A stretch of DNA of 12,534 bases from JBDHZK01 sp039811865 (GTDB lineage: Bacteria; Actinomycetota; Actinomycetes; Propionibacteriales; Propionibacteriaceae): NCBI GenBank assembly GCA_039811865.1, contig JBDHZK010000073.1, positions 1 through 12,534 on the forward strand, in the 5' to 3' direction. Below the pieces are notes generated by a model that saw nothing but the letters and a program-made list of their open reading frames with translations, ran no database searches and was not told the origin of the DNA. Positions within the stretch are counted from its first letter, which is position 1, and every line of letters begins with the position of its first letter. The translations under genes were made by a program, and so were the position numbers. Below, piece by piece: positions 1-6,954 of the stretch.

Positions 1-1
1 G

Positions 2-1333
2 ACGAAGCTCGATGCCGGCATCGCCGAGTTGGCCAAGCTCACCGACGGCCCGGCCAAGGACGCCACCATCGCTCTGAAGGGCACCCAGATCGTCCAGACG
101 CCAGGCGTCCCGGCGACCGCGCTGGACCGGCCGGCCGCCGCGAAGGCTGTCCAGGACGCCTATCTGTCGACCACCACGGTGACCGTGCCGGTCAAGTCCA
201 CCGACCCCGCCATTACCACCGACGAAGCGAACAAGGTCGTCGCCGACTTCGTCCGGCCGGCCCTCAGCGCGCCGGTCAAGATGACGGCCGGACAACGGAC
301 CTTCGAGGTGACCCCGCAGGCCATCGCCGGCGCGATCTCGTTCGAGTCGGCAGGAGGAACGATCACCCCAAAGGTTGATCCCGTAAAGCTGCGGGCGGGC
401 GCGGGCAAGGTGATCGACGCCCTGGATCTGGCCAAACCTCGCAACGCGGCGTTCAAGTTCGTCGATGGGAAGCCGGTGGTCGTCCCATCCGCCGACGGTG
501 TCGACATCTCCGCACCGGACCTGGCGGCTGCCGTAACCCCGGTGCTGGCCAAGAGCGGAGCCGACCGGGTCGCCAAGGTCGAGGCCAAGACGAGCAAGCC
601 CGCGCTGACCACCGAGGCGGCGAACAACCTGGGCATCAAGGAGATCACGGGTTCGTTCACCACGTACTTCCCAGGCGACAGCTACCGGTTCACCAATCTG
701 GGTCAAGCGGCCAAGGGAATCAGCGGCAGCCTGGTGTTGCCCAACCAGATCTGGAGCCTGAACGACCGCCTCGGTGAGCGGACGATCGAGAAGGGCTACG
801 TCGAGGGCGGCGTGATCGCCGATGGGGGGACGCTGCGACACTCGGTCGGCGGCGGCATCTCCCAGAGCGCAACCACGACGTTCAACGCGATCTTCTTCGC
901 GGGCCTGAAGGACATCGAGCACCACCCGCACACGCTCTACTTCGATCGTTACCCGGCCGGGCGCGAGGCGACCGTCAGTTGGGGTTCTCTTGACCTGAAG
1001 TTCCAAAACGACACCAAGTACGGTGTGCTGCTGCAGGCGTGGATCAACCGCTTGGACAGCGGCGGCGGTTCGATCACGGTACGGGTCTGGTCGACCAAGA
1101 CTTACACCGACGTCAAGGCCACCGCCCCGGAGAAGAGCAACTTCACCAGCGGGACGACTCGCTACGACACGTCGTCCCAGTGCGTCGGTCAGGGGTTCGG
1201 CGAGGGCTTCGACGTGACCTACCAGCGGTTGTTCTATCAGGGCAATCAGATCGTCAAGCGCGAGTCGTTCTCCTGGCAGTACGAGCCGATGGACCGAGTC
1301 ATCTGCGGACCCGACCCGAACAAGAAGCGCTGA
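2..1333 (+). CDS. VanW-domain envelope protein with peptidoglycan-binding-like repeats (5' end outside window)
   Basis: The frame is open from the first bases, so the N-terminus (in this family normally a cytoplasmic tail or membrane anchor) lies outside the window. The TTG at 29 is an internal codon, not a convincing start. The first roughly 200 visible residues are Ala/Val/Lys-rich and match the repeated PG_binding_4-type module (about nt 130-330 and 370-620). A VanW domain follows at about nt 640-1080, recognisable by LPNQIWSLNDRLGERT, KGYVEGGVIADGG, GGGISQSATTTFNA and the DLKFQND stretch. The first residue after GGGI is Ser, where many VanW proteins have Cys. The C-terminal tail carries two Cys (near nt 1180 and 1306) that could form an extracellular disulfide. 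VanW proteins are envelope proteins of unsettled biochemical function, found in vancomycin-resistance loci but also widely in chromosomes without resistance. This gene alone is no evidence of resistance. The family call is secure; the role is not. Confidence 0.88.
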   Translation, partial: TKLDAGIAELAKLTDGPAKDATIALKGTQIVQTPGVPATALDRPAAAKAVQDAYLSTTTVTVPVKSTDPAITTDEANKVVADFVRPALSAPVKMTAGQRTFEVTPQAIAGAISFESAGGTITPKVDPVKLRAGAGKVIDALDLAKPRNAAFKFVDGKPVVVPSADGVDISAPDLAAAVTPVLAKSGADRVAKVEAKTSKPALTTEAANNLGIKEITGSFTTYFPGDSYRFTNLGQAAKGISGSLVLPNQIWSLNDRLGERTIEKGYVEGGVIADGGTLRHSVGGGISQSATTTFNAIFFAGLKDIEHHPHTLYFDRYPAGREATVSWGSLDLKFQNDTKYGVLLQAWINRLDSGGGSITVRVWSTKTYTDVKATAPEKSNFTSGTTRYDTSSQCVGQGFGEGFDVTYQRLFYQGNQIVKRESFSWQYEPMDRVICGPDPNKKR

Positions 1334-1407
1334 CCTAGGGTCGCGCAGTACGCGTGGGATTCGGGGTGGAAGTCGGCCCCGGATCTCACCCAGATCAGAC
1401 GTCCGTG

Positions 1408-1428
1408 ACCCGAACCCCGTAATCGGGT
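1408..1428. terminator. Small inverted repeat downstream of the VanW gene, possible terminator
   Basis: ACCCGA (1408-1413) and TCGGGT (1423-1428) are perfect 6-nt complementary arms around a 9-nt loop. They lie 75 nt after the VanW stop and 87 nt before the next gene. There is no T-tract, which is common for actinobacterial terminators but makes the call weak. The remainder of the 182-nt gap (1334-1515) shows no clear promoter or RNA gene. A TAGGGT hexamer at 1337-1342 lies right after the stop but lacks a recognisable -35. Confidence 0.25.
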
Positions 1429-1497
1429 GCCTCGGCGCTCAGCGGACGCGGCCGGATGGAAGACTGATTCCCGGTGCGTGAGCCGAGTTGGCCACCC

Positions 1498-1505
1498 GAG
1501 GGGAG
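1498..1505 (+). promoter_or_regulatory. Shine-Dalgarno site that decides the glycosyltransferase start
   Basis: GAGGGGAG ends 10 nt before the ATG at 1516. The in-frame GTG at 1474 has a weaker purine stretch (GGATGGAAG) ending about 11 nt upstream. The residues it would add (MREPSWPPEGSSAE) do not belong to the conserved fold. I therefore place the start at 1516. Confidence 0.55.
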
Positions 1506-1515
1506 TAGCGCTGAG

Positions 1516-2661
1516 ATGGTCGGTAAACCGCGGTCCCGCCGCCGCATCGTCTTTCTCTTCTCCGACACCGGCGGCGGACATCGATCTGCCACCGAGGCCA
1601 TGATGGAGGCGATGGACCTCGAGTTCCCCGGGGTCTTCGAAACCAAGAAGATCGACTTCTTCACCGAGTACTACCCGCAGCCGCTGCGGTCGGCGCCGGA
1701 GATCTACCCGCCGATGACCCGGATCCCGGAGGTCTGGGAGTTCAGTTACCGGATGTTCAACGGACGCCGGCGCAGCGTCGCGATGAACCGGATCGCCTAT
1801 CCGATCGTCCGCCGGGCGATTCGTCGACTGCTGCGCGAGAACCCGGCCGACGTGATCGTCTCGGTCCATCCGCTGGTGAACGCGGCCGTCCTGCGTGCGA
1901 TGCGGCGGGCGCCCGTCCCGTTCGTCACGGTGGTGACCGACATGGTCACCACCCACGCCTTCTGGTACGACCGTCGCGCCGACCTGATCGTCGTTCCCAC
2001 CGAGCAGGCCAAGCTTCGCGGCATCGAATGCGGCGTGCCGGCGCAGAAGATGACCGTCGTCGGACTGCCCGTCGCGGAGAAGTTCCGGCGTCCCCCGATC
2101 GACCCCGGCCCGATTCGCGAACGCCTCGGGTGGGCGTCCGATCGCCCCGTCATCTTGCTGGTCGGCGGCGGGGACGGGATGGGCCCGGTCGCGCGCGTCG
2201 CCAAGGCCATCAACGAGGCCCGGTTGAACGCGTCCCTCGCCGTGATCTGCGGTCGTAACGACTCCCTTTATGCCCGGCTTTCGCGGGTCGACTGGAACAT
2301 GCCCATCCATCTGTATGGCTTCGTCACCGACATGCCGGACTTCATGGCCGCGGCGGACGTGCTCGTCACCAAGGCCGGGCCCGGGACCATCAGCGAAGCG
2401 TTCATCTCCGGATTGCCGCTCGTGCTCTACTCGCGCATGCCCGGACAGGAGGACGGCAACGTCAGTTACGTCATGCAAGAGGACGCCGGTGTCTGGGCTC
2501 CCACGCCGGATCTGGTGGTGAACGCGTTGCGGCGTTGGGTGAACACGCCCCTGGAGCGTGCCCGCGCCGCGGCGTCCAGCGCGCGCGTGGGTCGTCCCGA
2601 CGCGGCCAGGGAGATCGTCCGCCTCATTGCCGCGCGCGCTGGGGTCTTCCGCGCCGACTAG
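1516..2661 (+). CDS. MGDG synthase/MurG-type (GT28) glycosyltransferase, probably lipid-directed
   Basis: This is a 381-residue protein from the ATG supported by the upstream GAGGGGAG; a longer GTG start at 1474 would give 395. It has two Rossmann-like halves. The N-terminal acceptor domain opens with SDTGGGHRSATEAM (residues 16-29), the glycine-rich motif of the MGDG_synth family. It continues with VSVHPLVN and VTVVTDMVTTHAFW, typical of the membrane-facing half. The C-terminal nucleotide-sugar domain has ILLVGGGDGMGP and TKAGPGTISEAF (from residue 285), then GLPLVLYSRMPGQEDGN. That last block resembles plant-type monogalactosyldiacylglycerol synthases as well as bacterial diacylglycerol glucosyltransferases. 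The family predicts transfer of a sugar from a UDP-sugar to a diacylglycerol-like lipid at the cytoplasmic membrane. Donor and acceptor cannot be read from sequence. MurG itself is unlikely, because the glycine motif and the neighbours differ. serB follows after 36 nt on the same strand. Confidence 0.85.
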   Translation: MVGKPRSRRRIVFLFSDTGGGHRSATEAMMEAMDLEFPGVFETKKIDFFTEYYPQPLRSAPEIYPPMTRIPEVWEFSYRMFNGRRRSVAMNRIAYPIVRRAIRRLLRENPADVIVSVHPLVNAAVLRAMRRAPVPFVTVVTDMVTTHAFWYDRRADLIVVPTEQAKLRGIECGVPAQKMTVVGLPVAEKFRRPPIDPGPIRERLGWASDRPVILLVGGGDGMGPVARVAKAINEARLNASLAVICGRNDSLYARLSRVDWNMPIHLYGFVTDMPDFMAAADVLVTKAGPGTISEAFISGLPLVLYSRMPGQEDGNVSYVMQEDAGVWAPTPDLVVNALRRWVNTPLERARAAASSARVGRPDAAREIVRLIAARAGVFRAD

Positions 2662-2697
2662 CCATCGTCCGCGTGCCGTTATGCCAGCCTTAGGGTC

Positions 2698-3897
2698 GTG
2701 GATTCGCAGCGCACGTTGGCCGTCACCGTGACCGGGCCGGATCGCCCGGGGCTTTCGGCGGCGCTGTTCGAGGCGATGGCGGGGGTCGGCGCCGACGTTC
2801 TCGACGCCGAGCAGGTGGTGCTTCGCGGCCAACTGACGTTGGCGGTGTTGCTGGCCGATCGAGGGACGTCCGGCGGGTCGCTGCGAAGCGAGCTAGAACC
2901 GGGGCTGGTGGCCGAGTGCCGGCGTCTGGGGCTGCGACTCACCCTGGTCGAAGGCGCCGGCGATTCCGCCCATCGGGCACCTGGGCGCGCCGTCGTCACG
3001 CTGCTGGGCCACCCGCTCCCGGCGCTCGCGGTCGCGGCTGTGACCAGGATGCTGGCCGCCTACGGCGCCAACATCGACCGGATCCGGCGGCTTTCCCGAG
3101 AGCCGGTCACCACGGTGGAACTGGAGGTGTCGGGCGTCCAGGCGCAGGGGCTGCGCTACCTACTGGCCCAGGCCGCCGCCGACTACGGCTTCGACGTCGC
3201 GGTCTCGCCCGCCGGCCTGGCCCGGCACGGACGCCGCCTGGTCGTGATGGACGTCGACTCGACGCTGATTCAGGACGAGGTGATCGAGCTCCTCGCCGAA
3301 CACGCGGGCCGCAAGGCCGAAGTCGCCGCCGTCACGGAGGCGGCGATGCGCGGCGAGCTGGACTTCGCCGGGTCGCTCCACCGCCGTGTGGCAGCCCTGT
3401 CCGGTCTACCCGATTCGGTGTTCGCCGAGGTTCGTGCGGCGGTGCGGCTGACGCCCGGAGCGGCGACCCTGGTGGCCACCCTTCGCCGCCTCGGCTTCAC
3501 CGTGGCGCTCGTCTCGGGCGGGTTCGCTGAGGTCGTCGAGCCGCTGGCGGCAGACCTCGGCATCCGGCACGTGCGCGCCAACCGGCTGGAGGTCGTCGGC
3601 GGCAGGCTGACGGGGCGGGTCGAAGGCCCGGTGGTCGATCGGGCCGCCAAGGCCGCGGCGCTGCGCGAGTTCGCCGCCGCCGAGCGGTTGCCGCTCTCAC
3701 GCACGGTCGCCATCGGGGACGGCGCCAACGATCTGGACATGCTGGCCGCCGCTGGGCTCGGTGTGGCCTTCAACGCCAAGCCAGCCGTGCGCGCCGAGGC
3801 CGACACCGCGCTCAACGTCCCGAACCTGGACGCCGTCCTGCATTTGCTGGGCATCACAAGAGCCGAAATCGACGAAGCCGAGGCCGCCGACGAGTGA
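2698..3897 (+). CDS. serB: Phosphoserine phosphatase with two ACT domains (SerB2 type)
   Basis: This 399-residue cytoplasmic enzyme hydrolyses O-phospho-L-serine to serine and phosphate, the last step of phosphorylated serine synthesis. Two ACT domains come first: about residues 7-80, beginning LAVTVTGPDRPG, and about 97-165, with VVTLLGHPLPALAV. They are expected to bind amino acids and control activity. The HAD phosphatase core carries all four motifs: DVDST with nucleophile D185 and D187, S273 in VSGGF, K318, and GDGANDLDML with metal ligands D341 and D345. Length and motif spacing fit mycobacterial SerB2 closely. The GTG start is chosen because ACT1 begins immediately after it and the preceding in-frame stop is the stop of the upstream gene. 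No Shine-Dalgarno sequence precedes it. A TAGGGT hexamer (2691-2696) lies one base upstream, too close to serve as the -10 box of a transcript that includes this GTG. A hairpin follows the stop codon. Confidence 0.95.
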   Translation: MDSQRTLAVTVTGPDRPGLSAALFEAMAGVGADVLDAEQVVLRGQLTLAVLLADRGTSGGSLRSELEPGLVAECRRLGLRLTLVEGAGDSAHRAPGRAVVTLLGHPLPALAVAAVTRMLAAYGANIDRIRRLSREPVTTVELEVSGVQAQGLRYLLAQAAADYGFDVAVSPAGLARHGRRLVVMDVDSTLIQDEVIELLAEHAGRKAEVAAVTEAAMRGELDFAGSLHRRVAALSGLPDSVFAEVRAAVRLTPGAATLVATLRRLGFTVALVSGGFAEVVEPLAADLGIRHVRANRLEVVGGRLTGRVEGPVVDRAAKAAALREFAAAERLPLSRTVAIGDGANDLDMLAAAGLGVAFNAKPAVRAEADTALNVPNLDAVLHLLGITRAEIDEAEAADE

Positions 3898-3928
3898 GCC
3901 GATCCGCCGAGCGCTCGAGCGGATCGGC
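3898..3928. terminator. Hairpin between convergent serB and the GNAT-like gene, probable terminator
   Basis: GCCGATCCGC (3898-3907) and GCGGATCGGC (3919-3928) are perfect 10-nt complementary arms starting at the base after the serB stop. The 11-nt loop contains a further palindrome, CGAGCGCTCG, so a longer stem with one bulged A is possible. There is no T-run. Its place between two convergent genes, 53 nt from the opposing stop codon, suits a terminator serving both strands. The rest of the gap up to 3981 shows nothing notable. Confidence 0.65.
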
Positions 3929-3981
3929 GAACCGCGCCGGAACTTCCCGAAAGCGTCGATCGGCGATTGATGCGAACGCGG

Positions 3982-4566
3982 CTACCCGCGCAATTCGACA
4001 AAGCCCAACCCGCCCAGCCCGGAGACGCCGGCCGAACGCACCTGGAGGCTACGGGCTCCGCGGCGCGTCGCCCACCAGGCCAGTTGGACCAGCTCCGCCG
4101 GGTCCGCGGACGCCCCGGTGATCGTGGCCCATTCGCCGTCCACGCGGACGGTCAGGGCCCCGAGGCGGGCCGTAGAGCCCGTCGGTTCGAAAGGGAGCTG
4201 GCGGGGCGGCTCCCGGCCGTCGAGCAGGCTCGCGATCCGGACGACCAGGCGCGCGTGGATGCCCTGCCCTCCAGCCAGACGATCCAGCTCGGCCGGGTCG
4301 GCGCGCATGGGGTCGCGTCCCAGGGAGACCCCGAGCGTCCTGGCCGCCGCTACCTCGTTGGCGGGCACGAGATGCCGCAGACCACGGACGTCCTCGACCT
4401 CGACGAAATCGCTATCGACCCTGGTCACATAGCCGAGCAACTCGGTTTGGGCACCCGCGGCTGTCCGGCGCAGGAGGGCGGCCCGACGACCGGGGAGCAG
4501 CGCGTCCAGGGGCGTCCGCTGAGCGGTCACGACCGGCGCGCGCGGGAGTAGAGTGGCGGCACTCAT
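3982..4566 (-). CDS. Short protein resembling an SH3-like N-domain plus a remnant GNAT acetyltransferase
   Basis: The protein has 194 residues and is soluble, with no signal or membrane segment. Residues about 18-75 (PLDALLPGRRAALLRRTA, then LLGYVTRVDSDFVEVEDVRG and HLVPANEVAAAR) resemble, from memory, the small beta-barrel that precedes the catalytic domain in Rv0428c-like GNAT proteins. The last 50 residues (LVQLAWWATRRGARSLQV, ending LGFVEL) resemble the closing helix and strands of a GNAT fold. The middle part expected to hold the acetyl-CoA loop (R/Q-x-x-G-x-G/A) is absent, and the total length is well below a full two-domain enzyme. Activity is therefore doubtful: it could be a degenerate or shortened family member with a binding role. 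It is divergent from fdxA with only 27 nt between start codons, and no Shine-Dalgarno sequence precedes its ATG. The coding call is supported by divergent packing and family-like sequence; the function is open. Confidence 0.6.
   Translation of the reverse strand: MSAATLLPRAPVVTAQRTPLDALLPGRRAALLRRTAAGAQTELLGYVTRVDSDFVEVEDVRGLRHLVPANEVAAARTLGVSLGRDPMRADPAELDRLAGGQGIHARLVVRIASLLDGREPPRQLPFEPTGSTARLGALTVRVDGEWATITGASADPAELVQLAWWATRRGARSLQVRSAGVSGLGGLGFVELRG
4549..4554 (+). promoter_or_regulatory. Candidate -10 element for fdxA-dapC
   Basis: TAGAGT fits the actinobacterial TANNNT -10 pattern. It would place the transcription start near 4561, giving a leader of about 33 nt that contains GGAG (4584-4587), 6 nt before the fdxA ATG. 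No good -35 is visible. The element lies inside the first codons of the divergent gene, so the two promoter regions would overlap. Confidence 0.4.
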
Positions 4567-4593
4567 TCAGTATCGCTGAGCTTGGAGCGCCCG

Positions 4594-4914
4594 ATGACCT
4601 ACGTGATCACGCAGCCGTGTGTGGATATCAAAGACCTCGCGTGCGTCGAGGAGTGTCCCGTCGACTGCATTTACGAGGGCAAGAGAATGCTCTACATCCA
4701 CCCGGACGAGTGCGTGGATTGCGGTGCCTGCGAGCCGGTGTGCCCCGTCGAGGCGATCTTCTACGAGGACGATGTGCCCTCCGATCAGAAGCAGTACTAC
4801 GACGTCAACGTCCACTTCTTCGACAACATCGGCTCTCCGGGAGGAGCGGCGAAGATGGGCCCGATCGACGCCGACCACCCGGTCGTGGAGGCGCTCCCGC
4901 CGCAGGGCGAGTGA
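4594..4914 (+). CDS. fdxA: Ferredoxin with one [3Fe-4S] and one [4Fe-4S] cluster (7Fe type)
   Basis: This is a 106-residue soluble electron carrier. The cysteine layout is that of 7Fe ferredoxins. By analogy, C9, C17 and C50 hold the 3Fe cluster and C21, C40, C43 and C46 hold the 4Fe cluster, with C25 free (CVDIKDLACVEECPVDC and CVDCGACEPVC). The acidic C-terminal extension and the MTYVITQPC opening are typical of the actinobacterial FdxA/FdxC group. The ATG at 4594 is chosen over the TTG at 4582 because it gives this family N-terminus and has GGAG 6 nt upstream. The stop codon overlaps the GTG of dapC, so the two are very likely co-transcribed and translationally coupled. This fdxA-dapC order is common in actinobacteria. 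Its electron-transfer partner cannot be told from the window. Confidence 0.96.
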   Translation: MTYVITQPCVDIKDLACVEECPVDCIYEGKRMLYIHPDECVDCGACEPVCPVEAIFYEDDVPSDQKQYYDVNVHFFDNIGSPGGAAKMGPIDADHPVVEALPPQGE

Positions 4915-6014
4915 CGGTCCGGCTCTCCGGAAGTCTTCCCGACTTCCCCTGGGACACGCTTGCGGCGGCGAAGGCCAAGGCGTCCGCGCACCCGGACGGG
5001 ATCGTTGACCTCTCCGTCGGCACGCCCGTCGACCCCACCCCGGCCCTTGCGCGGGCCGCGCTCAACGCCGCAGCAGATGCTCCGGGATACCCCCTCACCT
5101 GGGGCACCCCGGCCCTGCGCGAGGCGATCATCGCGTACCTACGCGATCGCTGGGAAGCGGCTCCGCTGATCGACGCCAACGTCCTACCCGTGATCGGGAC
5201 GAAGGAGTTGGTGGCCTGGTTACCGACCCTGCTTGGGCTGGGTTCGGACGACCTGGTCGTCCTGCCGCGCACCGCCTACCCCACCTACCTCGTGGGGGCG
5301 CGGCTGACCGGTGCCCGCGTCCTCTTCGCCGACGACCCGGCCGAGCTGGCGGGCCAGCGCCCGGCGCTGATCTGGATCAACTCGCCGGCCAATCCGCACG
5401 GCGCGATCCTGAGCCGGGACGCCACCCGGGCTTGGATCGACTTCGCCCGCGACCGGGGTGGGCTGCTGGCCTCGGACGAGTGCTACGGGGAGTTCGGCTG
5501 GGATGCCCAGCCGTGCTCCGTCCTCGACCGGGATCTCAACTCCGGGCAGACCGACGGGCTGCTGGCCGTCCACTCGCTGTCGAAGCGATCGAACCTGGCC
5601 GGGTATCGGGCGGGGTTCGTGGCCGGCGATCCGTTCGTGGTGGGCGAGTTGCTGGCCATCCGCAAGCACGCGGGGATGATGGTGCCCCTGCCGATCCAGG
5701 CGGCGATGGCGGCTGCGCTGGGTGATCAGGGCCATGTGGAGCTACAGCGGGGACGCTATCTGCGTCGCCGGGACGTGCTCGGCGCGGCGCTGACCGGCGC
5801 AGGGTTTCGAATCGAACACTCCCAGGGGTCGCTCTATCTGTGGTGCACCCGCGACGAGGACGGCCGCGCGTCGGTCGACTTCCTCGCGCGGCTAGGGATT
5901 CTGGTGGCGCCTGGGGACTTCTACGGGGCCGACGCGAGCAGGCACGTTCGCGTCGCGCTGACAGCTACCGATGAACGAGTCCGCGCGGCCGCCGAGCGGC
6001 TGGCCGGCTGCTGA
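4911..6014 (+). CDS. dapC: N-succinyldiaminopimelate aminotransferase
   Basis: A 367-residue fold-type I PLP aminotransferase. In the succinylase branch of lysine/DAP synthesis it uses glutamate to aminate N-succinyl-2-amino-6-oxopimelate, giving N-succinyl-LL-diaminopimelate. Visible landmarks are DLSVGTPVDPTP near the N-terminus, GTKELVAWLP, INSPANPHG (the conserved Asn region), D189 in ASDECYGEF (binds the PLP ring nitrogen), the Schiff-base lysine K225 in SLSKRSNLAGYRAGF, and a C-terminal Arg (about R347, HVRVAL) for the substrate carboxylate. The GTG at 4911 overlaps the fdxA stop (GTGA). The same frame stays open upstream through fdxA, but that part is only a shadow of the ferredoxin. 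The amino-acid sequence alone could fit a related aminotransferase. The fdxA context and the nearby dapD and dapE make DapC the clear choice. Confidence 0.93.
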   Translation: MTVRLSGSLPDFPWDTLAAAKAKASAHPDGIVDLSVGTPVDPTPALARAALNAAADAPGYPLTWGTPALREAIIAYLRDRWEAAPLIDANVLPVIGTKELVAWLPTLLGLGSDDLVVLPRTAYPTYLVGARLTGARVLFADDPAELAGQRPALIWINSPANPHGAILSRDATRAWIDFARDRGGLLASDECYGEFGWDAQPCSVLDRDLNSGQTDGLLAVHSLSKRSNLAGYRAGFVAGDPFVVGELLAIRKHAGMMVPLPIQAAMAAALGDQGHVELQRGRYLRRRDVLGAALTGAGFRIEHSQGSLYLWCTRDEDGRASVDFLARLGILVAPGDFYGADASRHVRVALTATDERVRAAAERLAGC

Positions 6015-6071
6015 CCTCCGGCGGCACGAGGCTCGCCAACCTGGCCGTGGAGTTGTGGGCGGCGTCCTGGC

Positions 6072-6091
6072 CCGGGCGCCGAACCGCCCGG
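6072..6091. terminator. GC-rich hairpin between convergent dapC and the lysozyme-like gene
   Basis: CCGGGCG (6072-6078) and CGCCCGG (6085-6091) form a perfect 7-bp stem with a 6-nt loop, ending 2 nt before the stop codon of the opposing gene. There is no T-tract. Its position in the 79-nt gap between two converging genes suggests a shared terminator. Confidence 0.5.
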
Positions 6092-6093
6092 AC

Positions 6094-6954
6094 TCAGCCG
6101 AAGTTGACGATGACTGATCCGGAAGCGTTGGGCGCGCCGCTCGCCCAGGTAGGAAGGCGACCGGCGGAGCGCTGCCAGGTCCGGCCGGCGACGCTCACCT
6201 TGGTCACGCCGTAGCGTGCGTAGTTCGCGACGATGAGATGAGCTGCGGCCCAGGCCGCGGGTTCGCTCGCGGCAGCCACGTGCAAGGCGGAGCCGGAGGT
6301 TTCCACCCCGACACGCGAGCCGAGCGTCTTGTTCAAGAACGTCGACAAGGCGGCCCTGCCCTGCGAATCGCTGGCCCGGTCCAGACAGGTCCAGCCGCCG
6401 GGTACCAGGCCGGTGAGGGCGGACGCCAGCGCGGTCGCGTTCGGGACGTGACGCCGATAGCCGTTGGGGACACCGCTGCGTTGGACCGCTTGCGCGGCGT
6501 CGTTGATGTCTTTGGTGCGCCAGCTCGGGACCTTCACGAGTTCGTCGTAGAAGGCGTTGGTGGCGTAGTAGGGGTCCATCAACTGCTTTTCCGTGCCCCA
6601 CCCCTGGGACGGCCGCTGCTGGAAGATACCCACCGAGTCGCGGTCACCGTAGTCGAGGTTGGCGATCCCGGACTCCTGGTAGGCCGTGGCCAAGGCGATC
6701 GTCACCGCCCGGGAGGGCAGGCCGCGCCGCAGCGCCACTCCGGCGATGATCGACGCGTAGTGCGCCTGGTCGCTCGACACCGCGACCGTGTGTTGAGGGG
6801 TGGTCGCCACGCAGCGGTCCCACTCCGGGACGATCGGCGGCAGCGGGCCCTTGTTGCCGAGGTCGTAGGCGAACCAGGCCAGGGCCCCGACGAGCACGGC
6901 ACAGAGCAAGCCGACCGCTAGGACGACTCCGACCCTGCCCCGGCGCTTAGCCAT
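6094..6954 (-). CDS. Membrane-anchored protein with a lysozyme/transglycosylase-like motif
   Basis: The protein has 286 residues. It begins with a basic MAKRRGR followed by one hydrophobic segment (about residues 8-30), so the bulk should lie outside the membrane. The core is ALATAYQESGIANLDYGDRD and then SVGIFQQRPSQGWGT (residues 87-121). The Glu in QESG (E94) and the S-x-G-x-FQQRP block resemble the catalytic-helix region of lysozyme-like lytic transglycosylases. This is an inference from motif shape, since I cannot run a structure search. C48 and the Cys in WTCLD (about 189) could pair as a disulfide. Homologues beside DAP genes in actinobacteria are often labelled only hypothetical. The start is 15 nt after the dapD stop on the same strand, so the two genes are probably co-transcribed. 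The ATG lies in the downstream copy of a 13-bp tandem duplication and has no clear Shine-Dalgarno site. The C-terminal 80 residues are not recognised. Confidence 0.8.
   Translation of the reverse strand: MAKRRGRVGVVLAVGLLCAVLVGALAWFAYDLGNKGPLPPIVPEWDRCVATTPQHTVAVSSDQAHYASIIAGVALRRGLPSRAVTIALATAYQESGIANLDYGDRDSVGIFQQRPSQGWGTEKQLMDPYYATNAFYDELVKVPSWRTKDINDAAQAVQRSGVPNGYRRHVPNATALASALTGLVPGGWTCLDRASDSQGRAALSTFLNKTLGSRVGVETSGSALHVAAASEPAAWAAAHLIVANYARYGVTKVSVAGRTWQRSAGRLPTWASGAPNASGSVIVNFG

Noticed and set aside
1..1333. Vancomycin-resistance determinant because of the VanW domain.
   Set aside because: VanW proteins are widespread in chromosomes and no vanHAX-like ligase, dehydrogenase or dipeptidase gene is present here.
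1474..1515. Longer GTG start for the glycosyltransferase.
   Set aside because: The ATG at 1516 has a stronger, though slightly distant, GAGGGGAG and begins just before the conserved fold. The longer form remains possible.
1334..1515. Possible RNA gene or riboswitch in the longest gap of the window.
   Set aside because: Only one 6-bp inverted repeat is visible; no tRNA arms, conserved riboswitch core or repeated structure.
1246..2832. Open frame of 528 codons on the minus strand covering the glycosyltransferase gene.
   Set aside because: It is antisense to a recognisable gene and overlaps two further genes, with His/Arg/Asp-rich composition and no recognisable domain.
4617..4910. Upstream extension of dapC through fdxA in a second frame.
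   Set aside because: The fdxA frame has all seven cluster cysteines; the alternative frame is Arg-rich with no homology to aminotransferase N-termini.
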